From Sphingopyxis sp. QXT-31 (GTDB lineage Bacteria; Pseudomonadota; Alphaproteobacteria; Sphingomonadales; Sphingomonadaceae): a stretch of 64,000 nt of DNA. The DNA lies in contig NZ_CP019449.1 of NCBI RefSeq assembly GCF_001984035.1, positions 1,116,001-1,180,000 of the forward strand, given 5' to 3'. Of this stretch, positions 26,388 through 34,213 are shown piece by piece. The notes under the pieces are model-generated. The model was not told where the DNA came from. It made no database searches and worked only from the letters and a program-made list of their open reading frames with translations. Position 1 is the stretch's first letter. The number at the start of each line of letters is the position of its first letter. A program made the position numbers and the translations under genes.

Positions 26388-27499
26388 GCGACGTGATCGA
26401 ATTCAACGACCTCAAGGCGCAATATCGCGCGGTGAAGACCTCGGTCGACGCGCGTATCCAGGCGGTGCTCGACCATGGCCAATACATCATGGGGCCCGAG
26501 GTTGCCGAGCTCGAAGAAAAGCTCGTCGCCTACACCGGCGCGAAGCATTGCATCGGCGTCGCGTCGGGGACCGAGGCGCTGCTGATCGCGCTGATGGCGC
26601 TCGATATCGGCCCGGGCGACGAGGTGATCACGACCTCGGCCACTTTCGTGGCGACAGTCGAGGTGATCGCGCTGGTCGGCGCGACCCCGGTATTCGTCGA
26701 CATCGATCCCGCGACCTCGACCATCGATCCGCAGGCGGTCAAAACCGCCATCAGCGACAAGACGCGCGCGATTATCCCCGTCTCGCTCTATGGTCAGTGC
26801 GCCGACATGGACGCGATCAACGCCATCGCGGCGCCGCAGAATATCGCCGTGATCGAGGATGGCGCGCAGAGCTTCGGCTCGACCTACAAGGGCCGCCGTA
26901 GCGGCAGCACCAGCGCGATCGGCTGCACCAGCTTCTTCCCTGCCAAGCCGCTCGGCTGCTACGGCGACGGCGGCGCGATCTTCACCGACGACGCCGCCCT
27001 CGCGCAGGCGTGCCGCGAAATCCGCATCCATGGCCAGTCGCGCCGATTCCACCACACGCGCGTCGGGGTCGGCGGACGGCTCGACACGATCCAGGCGGCG
27101 GTGCTGCTGGCAAAGCTCGAGATTTTCGACGAAGAGATCGCGCGGCGCCAAGCGCTCGGCGCGCGCTATCTGGAGGCGTTTGCGGGGCACAATGCGCTCG
27201 AACTGCCGATGATCGCTGACGACCGGACGAGCGTATGGGGCTATTTTGCGCTGAAATCTTGCAACCGCGCCGCGATCCTCGACGCGCTGAAGGCCGCGGG
27301 CGTACCGAGCGGTGTGCATTACCCCGAACCGATGCACGTTCAGCCCGCTTATAAGGACAATTGCCGCGTCGCGGGCAGCATGGCCGAGACCGATCGCTGG
27401 TCGGAGCAGGTGTTCAGCCTGCCGATGCATGCCTATCTCACCGACGAAGCGCAGGACCGCATCATCGCCGCGGTGCTGGCGGGGGCCGGCGCGGCCTGA
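26384..27499 (+). CDS. wbpE: PLP-dependent UDP-3-keto-uronate aminotransferase (WbpE/DegT family)
   Basis: WbpE transfers an amino group from glutamate to the 3-keto sugar made by WbpB. The 371-residue protein has [13 protein letters not shown] (PLP phosphate contact), [12 protein letters not shown], and the Schiff-base lysine in [38 protein letters not shown] completes the DegT/DnrJ/EryC1 signature. The ATG at 26384 forms an ATGA with the wbpD stop. An in-frame ATG at 26372 would add four residues. Together with wbpB and wbpD the three steps of the diacetamido pathway are complete. Confidence 0.93.
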   Translation: MSDVIEFNDLKAQYRAVKTSVDARIQAVLDHGQYIMGPEVAELEEKLVAYTGAKHCIGVASGTEALLIALMALDIGPGDEVITTSATFVATVEVIALVGATPVFVDIDPATSTIDPQAVKTAISDKTRAIIPVSLYGQCADMDAINAIAAPQNIAVIEDGAQSFGSTYKGRRSGSTSAIGCTSFFPAKPLGCYGDGGAIFTDDAALAQACREIRIHGQSRRFHHTRVGVGGRLDTIQAAVLLAKLEIFDEEIARRQALGARYLEAFAGHNALELPMIADDRTSVWGYFALKSCNRAAILDALKAAGVPSGVHYPEPMHVQPAYKDNCRVAGSMAETDRWSEQVFSLPMHAYLTDEAQDRIIAAVLAGAGAA

Positions 27500-27510
27500 G
27501 GCACGCTGGC

Positions 27511-28203
27511 ATGAGCCGCCTCCTCAACATGCAGATGAGCTGGCCCGCTACGGCGGTCGACCGGCTGCGTCGGCTGTTCGAGGCGCGCTTCCACCGGCTG
27601 ACCGGGAAACGCTTCTTCGTCGATACCGCGCAGACGCAGGTCGATATCCATTTCCGCATGTGGTTCTGGCAACGCATCATGCGCCGCAATGCCGACGCCT
27701 ATTGGCCGGCGCATCCGTCGACGCGCGTGCGCGGCGGGCACTTCGTGGTGATCGGGCCCGAGACCTCGCCGGGCTGGAGCGTCGGCTGCGACATCGACGG
27801 CCGCGGCGGCATCTATATCGGCGATTACACCCAGATCGCTCCGACCGTACGGATGCATTCGGTGCCCGAGGGGCAGGACGCGCCCAAAGCGCCCGAGGAT
27901 TTCTCGATTTTCATCGGAAAATACAGCCTGCTGACGATGAACGTGACCGTCGAAGCGGGCGTGACGCTCGGCGATTTCACCATTGTCGGCGCGAACAGCG
28001 TCGTCACCGACAGCTTCCCCGAGGGTCATTGCGTCATCGCGGGCAATCCGGCGCGGCTGATCAAGCGGCTCGATCCCGCGGCCTGCGAGCATTGGCAGCG
28101 CGAGACCCCCTATGTCGGCTATACGCCGCTGTCCGAGATCGCGAAGCTGCGCGGCACCGCGATCGATCCGGTGCTTTTCGACCGCATCTGGGGCGCCGTA
28201 TGA
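27511..28203 (+). CDS. Hexapeptide-repeat O-acetyltransferase
   Basis: This 230-residue acyltransferase of the LbH class starts MSRLLNMQMSWPATAVDRL after a short non-repeat region. Its hexapeptide repeats run from about residue 75, with GCDIDGRGGIYIGDYTQIAP, FSIFIGKYSLLTMNVTVEAG and VTLGDFTIVGANSVVTDSF. The conserved histidine in the loop after TVRMHS is a candidate catalytic base. Enzymes of this form O-acetylate sugars of the repeat unit. It lies 11 bases after wbpE and is ATGA-coupled to a second acetyltransferase. Confidence 0.83.
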   Translation: MSRLLNMQMSWPATAVDRLRRLFEARFHRLTGKRFFVDTAQTQVDIHFRMWFWQRIMRRNADAYWPAHPSTRVRGGHFVVIGPETSPGWSVGCDIDGRGGIYIGDYTQIAPTVRMHSVPEGQDAPKAPEDFSIFIGKYSLLTMNVTVEAGVTLGDFTIVGANSVVTDSFPEGHCVIAGNPARLIKRLDPAACEHWQRETPYVGYTPLSEIAKLRGTAIDPVLFDRIWGAV

Positions 28204-28790
28204 GTCGCGCGGTCCCGTGGCGAATCCGCTTCGCGCAGCATGTGGTCGGCATCAACGGCGCGGCCTATTGGCCGATGCATCCCGACAGTCAGCTCGCCTA
28301 TCCCAACCGCGTGCTGCTCGGCCGCGATAGCTGGCCGGGGATCGAGCCGCGCTGCTATGTGAGTGCGAATATGGGGATCGTCATCGGCGACGGGGTGCGG
28401 ATCGGGCGCGAGGTCGGGCTGATCTCGGGCGATCATGATCCCACGAAGCTCACTCGCTATCTGCAGGTCGATCCGCAAGTCATTGGCGATCATTGCATCA
28501 TCGAGGATGGCTGTACGATCCTGCCCGGGGTCGAACTCGCCGATTTCTGCATCGTCACGCGCGGTAGCGTGGTGACGCGATCTTGCCTTCAGCCGCGCTC
28601 GATCCTGTCGGGCAATCCGGCGAAGGTCGTCGGCACGCACGACCGCCCTGCCCCTCCGATCCCCACGGATGCGAAGCACGGCTATATCCCCGCGGCCGAT
28701 TTCGACGCCTTCGCGCGCCGCAACCTGCGCCACCAATATCTCGGCCGCTTCGGCGCCGCCTTTACGTCATCCTCGCCGACGGGTAGCTGA
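28200..28790 (+). CDS. Hexapeptide-repeat O-acetyltransferase
   Basis: This 196-residue LbH acetyltransferase begins MSRAVPWRIRFAQHVVGING and repeats the motif AYWPMHPDSQLAYP seen as AYWPAHPSTRV in the gene just before, so the pair looks like a diverged tandem duplication. Its beta-helix covers VGLISGDHDPTKL, where the histidine is a plausible catalytic residue, and IIEDGCTILPGVELADFCIV. The C-terminal 30 residues are variable. The ATG overlaps the end of the upstream acetyltransferase, which favours this start over the longer open frame. Confidence 0.82.
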   Translation: MSRAVPWRIRFAQHVVGINGAAYWPMHPDSQLAYPNRVLLGRDSWPGIEPRCYVSANMGIVIGDGVRIGREVGLISGDHDPTKLTRYLQVDPQVIGDHCIIEDGCTILPGVELADFCIVTRGSVVTRSCLQPRSILSGNPAKVVGTHDRPAPPIPTDAKHGYIPAADFDAFARRNLRHQYLGRFGAAFTSSSPTGS

Positions 28791-28795
28791 TCGCC

Positions 28796-30622
28796 ATGTG
28801 CGGGTGGGGAATCCTGGTCAATCGCGACGGGCGACCGGTGGAGCGCGCCACGCTGCAGGCGATGGCGAACGCGGTTGCGCATCGCGGCCCCGACGCCGAG
28901 GGGATCGTCGAGCTCGGCGCGGTCGGGCTGGCACACCGGCGCCTTGCGGTGATCGACGTCAACGACCGCTCGAACCAGCCGATGCGCAGCGGCGACAATT
29001 GGCTGCAGTTCAACGGCGCCATCTATAATTTCCGCGAGTTGCGCACCGAACTGGAGGCGCTGGGGCACGTATTCCACACCAGGTCCGATACCGAGGTGCT
29101 GCTCCACGCGCTCGACCAATGGTGGGTTGAAGCGCTACCGCGGCTGCAGGGAATGTTCTCCTTCTGCTTCTACGACGGTCGGCGCAAAAAACTGCTTCTC
29201 GCGCGCGACCGTTTCGGGATCAAGCCGCTCTGCTATCATTTGTCGGACCGCGTCTTCATTGCGGGGTCGGAGGCGAAACAGTTGCTCGCGACCGGTCTCG
29301 TCGGTTCGGCGCCCGATCATTCGGTGCTTCGCACCTTCCTCGAGTATGGCCGGCTCAACCTCGACGAGCGCAGCTTCTTCGCCGACATCAAGGCGCTCGC
29401 GCCGGGCGAATTCGCGATCCACGACCTCGCGGGTGGCCAGTTCCTCAAGATGCGCTGGTACGACCTCGCGATCCATGTCGAGCCGCAGGACATCGGCTAT
29501 GGCGAGGCGTGCGAGCGGCTGCGCGCGCTGTTCGACGACGCCGTCCGCTCGCACCATGTCGCCAACGTCCCCGTGGGCGCCAGCCTGTCGGGCGGGATCG
29601 ACAGCTCGTCGATCGTCGCGGCGAGCGCGCCGGTCGTCGGCGATCCGGGCGATTTCCCGCTCTTCACCATCTATCACGCCGACGAGCGCCACGACGAGCG
29701 CGGCTATGCGACGCAGGTCGCGAAGCGCTTTGGCTTCCGCCATGTCGAGGTGCCCGTTTCGCTGCTCGACTATTACACCCCCGAATGGCTCGAAAGCTTC
29801 GCCTGGTCGCAGGACCAGCCGCTTCCCGGCGGCAGCCACTTCAACGAACATGCGCTGTTCAAGGCGGCGCATGAAGCGGGCGTGACCGTGATGCTCGACG
29901 GCCAGGGCGCCGACGAATATTTCGGCGGCTATGGCGAATTCTGGCTCGCGGCGCAGCGCGCGGCGCTCAAGTGCGGCGATATCGCCGAGGTCGGCCGCAA
30001 CCTGCGCGGCCGCGGGCTGACCAACGCCGAATCGCTGACGCTGACGACGCGCAAGATGGTTGCGGCGCTGTTGCGGCGCGAGAGCGACATCTCGCCGCTG
30101 ATGGCGGGGCTGTGGCGCGGCAGAGGCGCCGCGCGCCACGCCTATGCTTTGCCCAAGGATTTCCAAGCCCTGTCGTTCGACGAACTGGCGCGGTCGAGCA
30201 TCCCCTATCAGCTCCATTCGCAAGATCGCAACGCGATGCAGTTCGGCATCGAATCGCGCGTGCCTTTCCTCGATCACCGGCTGGTCGAGTTCGTCTGTGG
30301 CTTGCCGACCGACTATCTGGTCGGGCGGGGGTGGCAGAAGCGCATCTTCCGCGACGCGATGGGCGAATTGCCCGACGCGATCCGCTGGCGCCGCGGCAAG
30401 ATCGGCTTTTCGTCGCCCGACGCCGAGTTCGGCGTGCAATATCCCGAGCGCCTCGCGGCGATGCTGGAAGACGCCACCGCGACGCTCGCGCCGCTGCTCG
30501 ACACCGCCGAACTCGGCGCGCGGCTCGGCCGTTACCGGCTCGAGCCGACGCGTTACGACCCGGCGATATTTCGCTTGATCAGCCTTGCGGCGTGGGTCAG
30601 GCGGTTCGCAGTTTCGCTGTAA
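28796..30622 (+). CDS. asnB: Asparagine synthase-like glutamine amidotransferase
   Basis: This 608-residue protein has an N-terminal class II glutaminase domain with nucleophile Cys2 (MCGWGILVNRDG) and HRGPDAEG, then an ATP-pyrophosphatase domain with the PP-loop SLSGGIDSSSIVAASA (about residue 262). AsnB-like proteins in O-antigen loci, such as WbpS, are thought to amidate uronic acids rather than make asparagine. The N-terminus reads MCGWG instead of the usual MCGIAG. Its place among sugar-modifying genes supports uronate amidation. True asparagine synthesis remains possible. Confidence 0.88.
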   Translation: MCGWGILVNRDGRPVERATLQAMANAVAHRGPDAEGIVELGAVGLAHRRLAVIDVNDRSNQPMRSGDNWLQFNGAIYNFRELRTELEALGHVFHTRSDTEVLLHALDQWWVEALPRLQGMFSFCFYDGRRKKLLLARDRFGIKPLCYHLSDRVFIAGSEAKQLLATGLVGSAPDHSVLRTFLEYGRLNLDERSFFADIKALAPGEFAIHDLAGGQFLKMRWYDLAIHVEPQDIGYGEACERLRALFDDAVRSHHVANVPVGASLSGGIDSSSIVAASAPVVGDPGDFPLFTIYHADERHDERGYATQVAKRFGFRHVEVPVSLLDYYTPEWLESFAWSQDQPLPGGSHFNEHALFKAAHEAGVTVMLDGQGADEYFGGYGEFWLAAQRAALKCGDIAEVGRNLRGRGLTNAESLTLTTRKMVAALLRRESDISPLMAGLWRGRGAARHAYALPKDFQALSFDELARSSIPYQLHSQDRNAMQFGIESRVPFLDHRLVEFVCGLPTDYLVGRGWQKRIFRDAMGELPDAIRWRRGKIGFSSPDAEFGVQYPERLAAMLEDATATLAPLLDTAELGARLGRYRLEPTRYDPAIFRLISLAAWVRRFAVSL

Positions 30623-30629
30623 CCCCCGG

Positions 30630-30646
30630 GCGGCCGCCGCGGCCGC
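30630..30646. repeat. GC-only inverted repeat between asnB and wzx
   Basis: Two copies of GCGGCCGC flank one C, giving a 17-base perfect palindrome in the 35-base asnB-wzx gap. No T-run follows, so it is not a standard terminator, but in mRNA it would make a stable hairpin just ahead of the wzx ribosome site (GAAGAAG). Confidence 0.6.
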
Positions 30647-30657
30647 CGCCGAAGAAG

Positions 30658-31986
30658 ATGATTGGCGCGAATTTGCTGGCCCGACTGTTCCACTTGCGAC
30701 GTTCGTCCTTCCTGCGCAGCGCGGCGACGCTGTCGAGCGGGCAGTTCGTCGCGACCGCGATCAGCTTCGGCTTCGCGCCAATCCTCAGCCGCCTTTATGC
30801 GCCGCAGGATTATGGCGTGCTCGCAACCTATATGTCGATCGCGGTCATCCTGTCGGCGCTCGCCAACCTCCAGATGGCGCGCGCCTTGGTCGCCGAGGCC
30901 GACGAGGAACAGGCGTATGCGCTGCTCGGTCTCAGCCTGCTTCTCGCCTTCGCCTTTTCCGCACTGACGCTTGCGGGGGTGCTGCTCTTGCGCGCCGGCG
31001 GCGTCCAGGGGCTCGACGATCTGGGCATCTGGCTCCTCCTCCTCCCCGCCACCGTGCTCGCCTCGGGCACCGGGGCGGCGCTGCTGGGCTGGGCAAACCG
31101 CCACCACCGCTACCTTCTGATGAGCGGTTATCAGATCCTCAACGTGCTCGTCTCGTCGGGCGGCGCGCTCCTGCTCGCCTGGGGCGGCTATGGCGCGCGC
31201 GGGCTGATGCTCGGCTATTTCCTCGGCCAGCTCGCCGCCTTCCTGTGGGTGTGGATCGGCAATCGCGACGCGGTCGCGGGGCTGCGCGGGATAAGCTGGG
31301 CGCGGATGCGCGCGGCGGGCCTCGCGCATCGCAATTATGCGCTGTGGACCACGCCGACGTCGATGATCGAGCAGGTTTCGTCGGCCTCGCCGGTGCTCGT
31401 GCTGTCGCTGTGGGGCAATATGCTGGCGATCGTGGGCCATTATAACCGCGCGCGCGGCCTGCTCATGCTGCCCGTCGGCATCCTGGGCGGCGCGATCGGC
31501 CAGGTCTTCTTCCGCCGCGGCGCGCAGGACATGGCGCGCGACGGTCATTGCCGCCCCATATTCTGGAAGCTCGTCGTTGGGATGACCGCGATCAGCGTGC
31601 CGACCTTTGTCCTGCTCGCATTGATCGCGCCGCAATTGTTCGTCTTCGTGCTCGGGCCACAGTGGAGCGAGGCCGGGCGTATCGCAGGCATCCTGGCGCC
31701 GGTGATGGCGCTCCAGCTGATCGTCATGCCCGCGTCGAAAGTGCTCTGGCTCTATCACCGCCAGCGGCTCGATTTCTTCCTGTCGATCCTGTTCGCTGTA
31801 GTGACGACCGTAGCGGTCGCATCGGTCGCCTTTATGGGCTCCGCGCCCGAGATCGCGATCGACGTATTTGCGGGCGCGCAGATATTGTTATACCTCGCCT
31901 ATCTTGGCAGCAGCATCCTGATCGTCGAGCGCGATCACCGAAGCAGACGGGGGCAGTCCGCGGAAGCGGCAGCGGTGAAACCATGA
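30658..31986 (+). CDS. wzx: Polysaccharide flippase (Wzx, MOP superfamily)
   Basis: This 442-residue protein has about 12-14 transmembrane helices and moves undecaprenyl-linked repeat units across the inner membrane. The N-terminal FLRSAATLSSGQFVATAISF and ILSRLYAPQDYGVLATYMSI match the polysaccharide_synt family, with YALWTTPTSMIEQVSSASPV in the middle. The ATG at 30658 follows the sequence GAAGAAG, while the wide upstream open frame gives poor residues. It ends in an ATGA overlap with hisH. Confidence 0.87.
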   Translation: MIGANLLARLFHLRRSSFLRSAATLSSGQFVATAISFGFAPILSRLYAPQDYGVLATYMSIAVILSALANLQMARALVAEADEEQAYALLGLSLLLAFAFSALTLAGVLLLRAGGVQGLDDLGIWLLLLPATVLASGTGAALLGWANRHHRYLLMSGYQILNVLVSSGGALLLAWGGYGARGLMLGYFLGQLAAFLWVWIGNRDAVAGLRGISWARMRAAGLAHRNYALWTTPTSMIEQVSSASPVLVLSLWGNMLAIVGHYNRARGLLMLPVGILGGAIGQVFFRRGAQDMARDGHCRPIFWKLVVGMTAISVPTFVLLALIAPQLFVFVLGPQWSEAGRIAGILAPVMALQLIVMPASKVLWLYHRQRLDFFLSILFAVVTTVAVASVAFMGSAPEIAIDVFAGAQILLYLAYLGSSILIVERDHRSRRGQSAEAAAVKP

Positions 31987-32591
31987 TCACCATCGTCGAT
32001 TATGATGCGGGCAACCCGCGCTCGATCATCAACATGCTCCAATATCTGGGGCATCGCGCCGAGCTGACCGGCGATCCCGACAAGGTTGCCAAGGCCGAGC
32101 GGCTGATCCTGCCCGGGGTCGGCAAGTTCGACTGGGGCATGCAGCGGCTGCACGACAATGGGCTGTCGGCGCCGCTCGACGAAGCGGTCAAGCGGGGAGT
32201 ACCGGTGCTCGGCATCTGCCTCGGCGCGCAATTGCTGACGCGCGGCAGCGAAGAGGGCGCGCTCCCCGGCTTCGGTTGGGTCCCCGCGACGACAGTAGCC
32301 TTCGACCGCAGCCGTCTCGACGCGCGGCTCAAAGTGCCGCATATCGGCTGGGCCGACACCGGCTGGAATGCCGGTCACCGCATGGCGGTTGAGACGACCG
32401 AGGCGCGCTACTATTACGTCCACAGCTTTCATATCGCATGCGACGATCCCAAGACCGAGTTGTGCAGCACAGTCCACGGCTATCGCTTCACCGCGGGGGT
32501 CGAGCAGGACAATGTCTTCGGGGTACAGTTCCACCCCGAAAAAAGCCTTTCCTTCGGTATGGCGGTGCTCAGCCGCTATGCGGCGCTCTGA
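31983..32591 (+). CDS. hisH: HisH-like glutaminase subunit of the sugar amidotransferase
   Basis: This class I glutamine amidotransferase of 202 residues has the catalytic Cys79 in GICLGAQLL and the His/Glu pair in VQFHPEKS, so glutamine hydrolysis should be intact. The YYYVHSFHIAC segment is characteristic of the HisH2 group paired with WbpG-type enzymes, as in Pseudomonas aeruginosa O-antigen and flagellin nonulosonate loci. It sits in the sugar locus, ATGA-coupled to wzx, and no other histidine gene is near. A role in donating ammonia to the WbpG-like synthase is inferred. Confidence 0.86.
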   Translation: MITIVDYDAGNPRSIINMLQYLGHRAELTGDPDKVAKAERLILPGVGKFDWGMQRLHDNGLSAPLDEAVKRGVPVLGICLGAQLLTRGSEEGALPGFGWVPATTVAFDRSRLDARLKVPHIGWADTGWNAGHRMAVETTEARYYYVHSFHIACDDPKTELCSTVHGYRFTAGVEQDNVFGVQFHPEKSLSFGMAVLSRYAAL

Positions 32592-32593
32592 CC

Positions 32594-33424
32594 ATGACTC
32601 CGGCGCTCCCCAACCTGGTCGTTATCGGCGCCATGAAATGCGGCACGACCAGCCTCAACGACTATCTCGACCTGCACCCCGACGTGCATATGGCGGTCGA
32701 CAAGGAGATCAATTTCTTCTCGGGGGAGAATGCCCACCGCTCGCTCGACTGGTATACGGCGCAGTTCGACGGGACGAAGGCGGTGCGCGGCGAGGCGTCG
32801 CAGAATTACACCAAGAGCCACCATCCCTTCTACAAGGGCGCGGCCGAGCGGATGGCGGCAATCATCCCCGAGGCGAAGCTGATCTACCTCGTGCGCGATC
32901 CGATCGAACGCTATCGCTCGCACATAGTGGAAAATTACGTCGGCGAGACGGTGCAGGAGGATATCGCCTGGAACCTCGCCAATGATCACCAGTTCCAGAC
33001 CGGCAAATATGCCTGGCAGCTACGTTTCTTCCTCGACCATTTCCCGATCGAACAGGTTCTGGTGGTCGATAGCGACGAGCTCAACCGCGCGCGGCACGAC
33101 ACGATGAACGCCATCTTCGCCTTCCTCGGGCTCGATGCGGTCGCCGACGAAAAGGCCTTTGCCTTCAAGTCGAACACCAATGCGACGAACGGCGTCCCCA
33201 ATCGCTGGCGGATGGCGCTGCCTTACCGCGCGGCGCGCAAGCTCGCGCCCTTCGATCTCGACGCACAGCTCAGCCGGCCGGCGGTCGCCAAGGTGCTGTT
33301 CCCCGGCCTCGAAAAGCCCGAGCTGAGCGACGAGCAGATCGACGACCTGCGCAACCGCTACGCCCCCGACGTCGCGCAGCTGCGCGCGCTGACGGGCCAA
33401 GCCTTCGCGAAATGGCAGGTTTGA
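32594..33424 (+). CDS. PAPS-dependent sulfotransferase
   Basis: This 276-residue soluble protein carries the PAPS-binding loop in VVIGAMKCGTTSLNDYLDLH (5'-phosphosulfate binding) and the 3'-phosphate segment LIYLVRDPIERYRSHIVENY, both typical of the sulfotransferase_1/3 family. The KEINFFSG segment near residue 40 matches the heparan sulfate type. It lies between hisH and hisF, three bases from hisH. Bacterial sulfation of glycans is less common and may add negative charge or act as a host or phage determinant. The acceptor is unknown, and PAPS-making genes are not in the window. Confidence 0.87.
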   Translation: MTPALPNLVVIGAMKCGTTSLNDYLDLHPDVHMAVDKEINFFSGENAHRSLDWYTAQFDGTKAVRGEASQNYTKSHHPFYKGAAERMAAIIPEAKLIYLVRDPIERYRSHIVENYVGETVQEDIAWNLANDHQFQTGKYAWQLRFFLDHFPIEQVLVVDSDELNRARHDTMNAIFAFLGLDAVADEKAFAFKSNTNATNGVPNRWRMALPYRAARKLAPFDLDAQLSRPAVAKVLFPGLEKPELSDEQIDDLRNRYAPDVAQLRALTGQAFAKWQV

Positions 33425-33429
33425 GCCGC

Positions 33430-34203
33430 ATGCGCCGTATCCGCGTGATCCCCGTGCTGACCATCGACCGCGAGCGCCGGTTGGTCAAGACCGTCGCCTT
33501 CGGCAAACGCACTTATATCGGCGACCCGATCAACGCGGTGCGCATCTTCAACACCAAGATGGTCGACGAGATATTGCTGCTCGACATCGACGCCAGCGTC
33601 GACGGCCGCGGGCCGAGCTTCGAGGCGATCGGCGATATCGTCGAGGAGGCCTTCCTGCCGATGGGTTATGGCGGGGGGATTCGCAGCGTCGATGACGCCG
33701 CACAGTTGTTCCGGCTCGGTCTCGAAAAGGTCGTGCTGTCGAGCGAGGCGCTCGCCAATCCGGGGCTGGTGACCGCCATCGCCGAGCGGTTCGGCGCGCA
33801 GGCGGTCGCGGTGTCGCTGCCTTATGCGAAGAAATTGCTTGGCGGGCAGCAGGTGCTGACGAAGAGCGGCAAGAGCAAGACCGGTCACGCCCCGGTCGAG
33901 GCGGCGAAGGCGATGGTCGCCGCGGGCGCGGGCGAGATCATCCTCTATAGCATCGATCGCGACGGCAAATGGTCGGGCTACGATCTCGCCACGGTGACCG
34001 CAGTGGCCGAGGCGATCGACGTGCCCGTGGTCGCGTGCGGCGGCGCGGCGGGGCTCGGCGATTTCCTGCCCGCGGTCCAAAGCGGCGCCTCGGCGGTGGC
34101 GGCATCGAGCCTGTTCGTCTATCGCGCACAGAATCAGGGCGTTCTCATCTCCTACCCCGACGAGGCCGACCTCAAAGAACAGCTCTTCCAGAAGCTCAAC
34201 TGA
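33430..34203 (+). CDS. hisF: HisF-like ammonia-channel subunit (HisF2), catalytic Asp residues lost
   Basis: The 257-residue TIM barrel aligns well with HisF (CGGAAGLGDF, SIDRDGKWSGYD). The two aspartates essential for the imidazole glycerol phosphate cyclase are absent: position 11 is Thr in IRVIPVLTIDRERR, and the D130 region reads VSLPYAKK. The segment VKTVAFGKRTYIGDPINAVR is the signature of the HisF2 subtype that partners WbpG. The barrel most likely just channels ammonia from HisH. The ATG at 33430 gives the normal length; an earlier in-frame ATG at 33412 overlaps the sulfotransferase end. Confidence 0.88.
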   Translation: MRRIRVIPVLTIDRERRLVKTVAFGKRTYIGDPINAVRIFNTKMVDEILLLDIDASVDGRGPSFEAIGDIVEEAFLPMGYGGGIRSVDDAAQLFRLGLEKVVLSSEALANPGLVTAIAERFGAQAVAVSLPYAKKLLGGQQVLTKSGKSKTGHAPVEAAKAMVAAGAGEIILYSIDRDGKWSGYDLATVTAVAEAIDVPVVACGGAAGLGDFLPAVQSGASAVAASSLFVYRAQNQGVLISYPDEADLKEQLFQKLN

Positions 34204-34213
34204 ACGGGACATC

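Noticed and set aside
31983..34203. hisH and hisF as histidine biosynthesis genes
   Set aside because: No other histidine gene is near, the HisF catalytic aspartates are missing, and a WbpG-like partner follows. They belong to the sugar amidotransferase set.
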